From positions 27,171,501 to 27,235,500 of the forward strand of contig NC_088308.1 in the NCBI RefSeq assembly GCF_910592395.1: a stretch of DNA of 64,000 bases. Direction: 5' to 3'. Shown piece by piece: positions 50,401-64,000 of this stretch. Position numbers and translations under genes: made by a program. The first letter of the stretch is position 1. The number at the start of each line of letters is the position of its first letter. Under the pieces are notes generated by a model. The model saw only the letters and a list, made by a program, of their open reading frames with translations. It was not told the origin of the DNA and searched no databases. This stretch comes from Lineus longissimus. Taxonomy: Eukaryota; Nemertea; Pilidiophora; Heteronemertea; Lineidae.

Positions 50401-53400
50401 TCAAGAAGTGACAATTTCTACACTGAAATATCTTTGACAGCTAGATTTCCAGGTTATAGTTGTTTGTAAACTTACATGTATAGGTGTCCTCTCCACTAAG
50501 CCTTGAATCAATAGACCATCAGTATAGTCACAAGGACAAACTAAAAAGGTCACCAGCCTCATCAGACAGCATGTGTGGCTATCTAGAATCAAAATTTTAA
50601 AAAAAATTTGATTTTATGTCTGAATGTATCCTCCTCACGATGAACGTTTTTTCAGGAGAGGCTCAGACGCAGGTGGCAGACCTCGGTGAGCGGGAGCGTC
50701 TTAAGAATGAGAAAGTGATTGAGCTTTCATCACGAGTATCAGCTCTGGAAACCCAGGTTGGGACATTGAGGCAGGAGAAGTCACAGCTCGTTGCAAGTCT
50801 GGAGATAGAACGTGCCAAACTGGAGGTGTTAGAGGACACACAACACAAGTAAGCAGTGACGTCTGCTGTGGCATGTTCAGTCACATGTTCAAGTGATGTT
50901 ACAGGGAGTGTCTCACAGTATTCAATTCAATCCAAAACATGCATGATCTGATGATATCAACTTCCTTGACCCGCATGTGAAGAACATCTCATTTGACTTG
51001 ATTGAGCTGGAGAAACGAATGCTTGGCAGTTTAATGCAGCCAATTGAAGAATGGGTTGGTAAAATGATGTACAGTGGAACCCCGGTAACACGACCTCCCA
51101 AGGGACTAAGCCGAAGTGGTCGTGTTACCGGGGTGGTCGCGTTAGTGAATTTAAGAATCATAAGTAGGTTTTCCCGCCAAAACATCGTCCTAGCAGATAT
51201 GCTGTGTGTACATTGACATGCATTAATGACTACGCCACCGGGTGATTCGATAATTTGTGTGTATATCACGAATAAAAAATCATTTTCTTGAGTGTTTTGC
51301 GTTTAATTTACAACTTATGTAAATGAGTAAATAAACTGACGAGAGCTAATTAGACCAAACATTACATTAAAACTTGAGCATGCTAATTAGAGCAAGCATG
51401 TCATTCACACCATCGGCAGCTGCCCTTCTTGATGTCAAGCTAATATTCCCGCTAACATTGAGAGAGGTGATGTGAGAAGATGTTGAGAATTATTCCTGAT
51501 GTCTTCCTGCTTTAACTTCAGCCAATTTGAACTGGTACTGATTAAATCATCTTTTTAAAAACGTATTTTATCAATATTACGACGTAGTAAGCATTCTTTA
51601 CTTTGAGTATCGGTACTCTTACTAATCAACATAATTTATTTGTCCTAAAAACTACGTGTGCATGCCTCTTGACATCATTTAATACTAAATGATGAAAAAC
51701 AAACCGTGAGTCGAAAAGAAAGTTTATTCTTCATTTTATTTGCGCTTACATTTGATCAAACTCACTTACACATCATTTATTTTCATATGGATTCCCATGG
51801 TCATTGTGTTCGAGGTGCTAACTATCAACACGGATTTGCGAGAAGGTGCCAATTGATACGATGCGGTCATGGTTGATTACGGCAATTAGGCCTCATGGTC
51901 GCGTTAGCGGGGTTAATTTGCAGTTTGGGACCGACCAAGCTGGTGGTCGCGGTCTGGGTACCGGGGTGGTCGTGTTAGCGAGGGCCAGTTAATGAGAATT
52001 AGAGAGAAAACCATTCGGGACCGGAGAATTTTGGTCGTGTTCGCGGGGTGGTCGCGTTACTGAGGTGGTCGCCGACCGGGGTTCCACTGTACATGTAACT
52101 AGTCACTGTGGCACTGATTTAACCTCTTGCTCCAGTTTCAACTTTTGTCTTTCTGTTGTCAAATGGATTGTCTTTCTACAGGGATGGTGTTCAGGTTGAG
52201 ATCATGAAGCAAACCATGTCCAGGCAGATCTCCGAGTTGAAGAAAGAGAAGATTCTTTTAGAAAATCAACTGGAAATGGAGAAGATGAAGATTGAGACGG
52301 AGAAGAAGAAGCTGGCATTGGCTCAGGATCAGATCAAGGAGAAGGTATGCACGATATAGAGCAGTGCAGATGACGTCACAACAGAAAAATCTTCCGGTCA
52401 AATTCCATCATTGACCCATGTGGCATACTTTTTCGGTGAAGTGCATTATGGTGGTGTCAACCATGAGGTGATCCGCATGCAGCACACCAGTGTGGGGAGT
52501 GAAATGGAAGAGACAAACTTGATATATTTAAGATGCCACTTGTGCACATTGGTTCTTCTGATGGACGGACTCTGCATGTTAAGATTTCCTTTTACATGTC
52601 AATGATTTGTGTATTGTCTGTTTCAGGATCGTCAGAGTGCCCTTGCAGCAAAGTCCTCCCCTTCACCAGTCCCACAGATGACTAGGTCCAGTAGTCAGAG
52701 TAGTGATCAATCCAATGTCTTTTTTCCACCAGTCGCACAGGTAGGTTGAGCAAATTCATAAAATTTCTCAACCTGAGAAAAAGATATTTTTTGTATTTTT
52801 TCTGGTGTGTTGTTGGTTTCTCAGCTTGAAGTTTGAAAAAAGTGCTTAAAGAATATCTACATGTATGATCCAAAGCCACTATTAAAGTACCAGGATGATG
52901 GTGCCAGTTAGTTTTGATAAACTGATATTGAGACCCTTTTTCTGGACCAATTTGACAAAAGCATTTATCTGTCTGATTTTTTGTTCACAGGATGATGTAG
53001 AGCGAACACTGATGTTGTCCACTGCCAATGGGAGCAAAATGAATCTCTATGAAACCCTTCGCCAGAGTGGTGCAGCCAATTTATTGGAGAACTTGCAGTC
53101 ACAGCTCAAACTAAAGGAGGGTGAAATAGTCCAGCTACAGAGTGAAATCGGTGACCTGGAGCGCACAAGGGAGTCGATGGCACGGGAACTAGTCAATCTA
53201 ACCAATAAGAACCAAGATTTAGAAGAGAAAACAGCGGAGTTTGACAAGTTAACTGAAGATTATAAGGTATATACAATGAATAATTATGATCTTATCGTTC
53301 TGTGGTGTGTTGGTTAAAGGTAGAACCAAATATGCTTCTGGAATGATTTCAAAGGCGCTTGGGAAAAGACCGGCACTCAAAACCTAACAGTACAATGTAA

Positions 53401-53835
53401 ATTACATTCTACTAGATCACCTGTCCTTGAAATGTGCTTTATTGATCAATCTTCTGTGAATCTTTCTGCGTTTTCAGGCCTTAGACAAAAGGAATGATGC
53501 CCTGTTACAAATGTATGGAGAGAAAGATGAAGAGGTCCAGGAGTTGAGATTAGACTTACGAGATGTAAAGGAGCTGTACAAAACTCAAGTAAGTAGTGAA
53601 ATCCACCCAATGATGTGTCGAAGAGTGTATATACTTGAGCAAGACAAGTGTGCTGTTTGACTTAAAACTATGTATGCCAGCAATGGGAAAACTACAGTTC
53701 TGGTAATAAATCTGAAATATTTCGCGAAGTCTGCAACCCTGTGGATGGTTGTACTTGACATCTTTAATGAAGTGCAATCTATTTGAATGGTTTCTTTGTA
53801 TTTTTCAGATTCAGGAACTTCTATCATCAAGATAA
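41460..53835 (+). CDS. TMF1: TATA element modulatory factor 1 (TMF1), Golgi coiled-coil protein
   Basis: Twenty-one exons give one frame of 1469 aa: 41460-41586, 41691-43931, 44167-44225, 44638-44670, 46453-46556, 46834-46951, 47103-47158, 47976-48046, 48307-48403, 48637-48784, 48964-49028, 49232-49388, 49644-49736, 49956-50010, 50262-50363, 50656-50848, 52182-52344, 52627-52740, 52991-53266, 53478-53588, 53809-53835. The start MSWWDTSQ and KKIDNVLDI match the TMF1 N-terminus. From about residue 830 the protein is coiled coil, with diagnostic segments GEKLSKQQLQSNNAVKKLRA (about 937), RPLLRQIENLQ and ENLQSQLKLKEGEI; the C-terminal TMF domain ends YKTQIQELLSS. TMF1 is a golgin that binds Rab6 and captures vesicles. 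Human TMF1 has about 1093 residues; the excess is mainly the 747-codon exon 2, rich in Ser, Glu and Asp. Exon 4 (33 bases) is the least certain. Confidence 0.94.
45272..45297 (+). repeat. T-run followed by G-run in TMF1 intron 4
   Basis: About ten T followed directly by about twelve G. Possible slippage site or G-rich secondary structure; otherwise unremarkable. Confidence 0.6.
51072..52089. mobile_element. Non-autonomous pogo/Tigger-like DNA transposon in TMF1 intron 16
   Basis: The element begins CAGTGGAACCCCGGT and ends ACCGGGGTTCCACTG, a perfect 15-base terminal inverted repeat, and is bordered by TA on both sides, the target of Tc1/mariner and pogo/Tigger elements. Length is 1018 bases. 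Both ends hold repeated copies of a ggtcgcgttag or ggtcgtgtta core, near 51115-51145 and 51895-52070. The centre is AT-rich and has no transposase frame. It occupies most of the 1.33-kb intron. Confidence 0.75.
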
Positions 53836-55758
53836 CAAAGGAGGCTCACCAAGGGAAAGCTCAGATGCATTTGGTTTTTGGTCTTAGTAATGTTTGACAT
53901 TCCTTGGCAATAGCATTCCGCGAAGATGTCGTCACTGCAGCTGCTGCCCTCTATTTCCCCATCGCTGAATTACAGGCAATGTCGGACAAACATGCGGTTT
54001 CGTAATGGATTCAGGCTTTCTAACTAGGGCAGTTAGATTCAATCTGGCACATGTCCGAGTGTTGGAAATACTACATAGTTGTTCTGAATATTTCTCTCTC
54101 TGACTCTATGGTATCATTCATGCTAAAAACAATGCAGGGTCAAAGATAATTGACTTTGAAATAAGCTCAAATGCGTAGAAATAAGTGTCGATGTCCGACT
54201 GTCACGTGACTAAACGTCATCAATATCTTATGCAAATGACCTTGTGAGCTATAAATAGTAACTTCGCGGGATGCTATTCTTGTTGCTATATGTACTGGTC
54301 CCATTCCTGTCACTATCAATGGTCATCTTCATCGCTTTATGCCAGGACACTTTTTCCATGGAAGTACAAACATGTATTCTCCTTCACGCTAGTGCCAGTG
54401 TTGTGTCTAAACAGCAGGCGCAAGTTAAAATTTGCGGTTTATTGTTTGATATAAAGAGAGGTGGAGGTTATCATCTTTATAATACCTAACTCTTTTAGTC
54501 GAAATTTACACACAGGTCATAAAAGGAGGTAGTGATATCAAGTGGTGCCATGGATGATTGTGATGTACTAGAATTGTAGGCTCTGTGTACACAGACCAGC
54601 TTAGAAATAATTTATTTGTTTTCAAAATTGAAATTATGTAACGAGACTAGGTCACTCCGTGATCAAGGTGGATCAAGTTTGGGTATTCAGTACCAGTTTA
54701 ACTGGTCTAGTATCCTTTTCATGCTGGTGACAGTTCAACTTCATTTTGACCATTTGCACTTATGGTCTAGTTCTTTAAAAAAGTAAACCATGTAAACTTG
54801 ATAAATTGTTTGGAATAGACTACGGAAGGTTGAGGTTGACGTACATTTACCTAATAATGTATCCCGTGGGTGATAGATTAAGGCTGAGGGTATTTTGATC
54901 ATATTCACTCTTCTTGTCCAGACCATGTGTTTTAATGGAGAGTGTCTCGAGATAAGGCTGGCCCCGTACTGGTGCAGTTTTACAGCGCTCCTGTGTATAG
55001 GATGATGATAGTCTCCCTTTAGCAAAAAGGGGAATTAAACATGTGATTAATGGTGTTTGCTCCAATCAAGTACTGTAAACTCATTCAGGAGCCATCATAA
55101 CTTTCAAGGTGTCAGCCTTGGGTTTGTAACTAGAAGGTCCCAACAGCTCCTGACCAATTTATAGTAATCACTGCCTCTTGTAAGCCTGTTGCAGGACTGT
55201 TTATTCAGCCAGTGAATCTGCCTTGTCTTGATTACTTGTAGTGTCTTTCAGTATTATGTCCAATTCTTCCAGAGTAGGAATATATTTTGAATAAGGCTCG
55301 TTGATATAAATGTAGTCTGACAGACTTTGCAAATTTGTGTTCTAAGATTGAGAGGCACGATCTAGAAAGACAATTGAGATTGCATAGTTTACGATAATAA
55401 TTATGCAGCTAAAGTTCAATTCCAGTCCTTGAAGTTAGGTTCAAAGAGAAACCTTTATGGTGAGAGCGCTGTAGTGTAGCATTATTGTAAATTATAAATA
55501 AAATAACTATTTATTAGAACATAATTGATTTGTTCTGTTTTTGATCTTGAAGGGGAGTTCACTTCACCTCCCCAGCCAGGAGACGGCTTTACATGGGTCC
55601 CACAAACCCCCCCGTCCTGACATGTTTTAGCCAGTGCATTGGGGGACTAACCTCGACTCCACGAACAGCGCGCACTCCAGTTGTACATTGTGCTGTACAT
55701 TCAATCCACACCTTCCGACGAGGCTGTATTGCCGGGCTCTCCATATTGAACGATCGTG
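53836..55758 (+). other. TMF1 3-prime UTR and short gap before aconitase
   Basis: About 1.66 kb after the TMF1 stop leads to an AATAAA at 55497, with no supported exon between. Only 256 bases separate that hexamer from the aconitase ATG, so the aconitase promoter must be very compact or overlap the TMF1 3-prime end. Confidence 0.6.
55497..55502 (+). terminator. Candidate TMF1 polyA signal
   Basis: AATAAA in an AT-rich stretch followed by a T- and G-rich region (tgatttgttctgtttttg), the usual arrangement around a cleavage site. Confidence 0.5.

Positions 55759-64000
<8,242 letters not shown>

Overview
This window is nuclear DNA of a bilaterian animal. All recognisable genes are split by GT-AG introns of about 100 bases to several kilobases, coding density is low, and short non-autonomous transposons and hairpin repeats are scattered between exons. 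The gene set (XYLT with a WSC domain, TMEM72-like, TMF1, mitochondrial aconitase, Rho GDI, a GAL3ST-like sulfotransferase, paired Ly6/LU-type proteins) and the frequent acatgtac-like and taggccta-like words suggest a marine invertebrate, perhaps a lophotrochozoan. I cannot assign a species. Exon joins below were chosen by splice consensus, phase and family resemblance; every complete model keeps one open frame from ATG to stop.

Layout. 1-7047: no confident exon. 8538-7048 (-): first three exons of a peptide O-xylosyltransferase (type II Golgi anchor plus WSC domain); the catalytic exons were not found. 8600-9590 (+): degenerate tandem repeats and an unfamiliar 183-codon frame with a polyA signal. 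10397-11994 and 12961-14650 (+): tandem pair of secreted, probably GPI-anchored 10-cysteine Ly6/LU-like genes. 15685-16109: TTAA-flanked MITE. 20643-19224 (-): Rho GDI, complete. 23710-27021 (+): GAL3ST-like Golgi sulfotransferase fused to a roughly 465-residue acidic repeat tail. 30530-27766 (-): complete six-exon trypsin-like protease, convergent with the sulfotransferase. 31929-38458 (+): TMEM72-like membrane protein, six exons. 41460-53835 (+): TMF1 Golgi coiled-coil protein, 21 exons, 1469 aa, with a long acidic N-terminal region. 55759-64000 (+): mitochondrial aconitase, 16 exons, cut by the window end before its last ~45-60 residues.

These are mostly unrelated housekeeping and secretory-pathway genes, not an operon-like system. 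Several act in the Golgi or secretory route (XYLT, GAL3ST-like, TMF1, the Ly6-like pair, the protease). XYLT starts glycosaminoglycan chains and GAL3ST enzymes sulfate galactose, so both modify glycans; their closeness is probably chance.

The most unusual elements are the sulfotransferase with its acidic repeat tail and a 228-bp higher-order repeat, the Ly6-like pair with one conserved and one divergent region, the unfamiliar repeat-bearing frame divergent from XYLT, and several hairpin or inverted-repeat elements, including a perfect 23-bp stem in a TMEM72 intron and a 1-kb TA-flanked pogo/Tigger-like element in a TMF1 intron.
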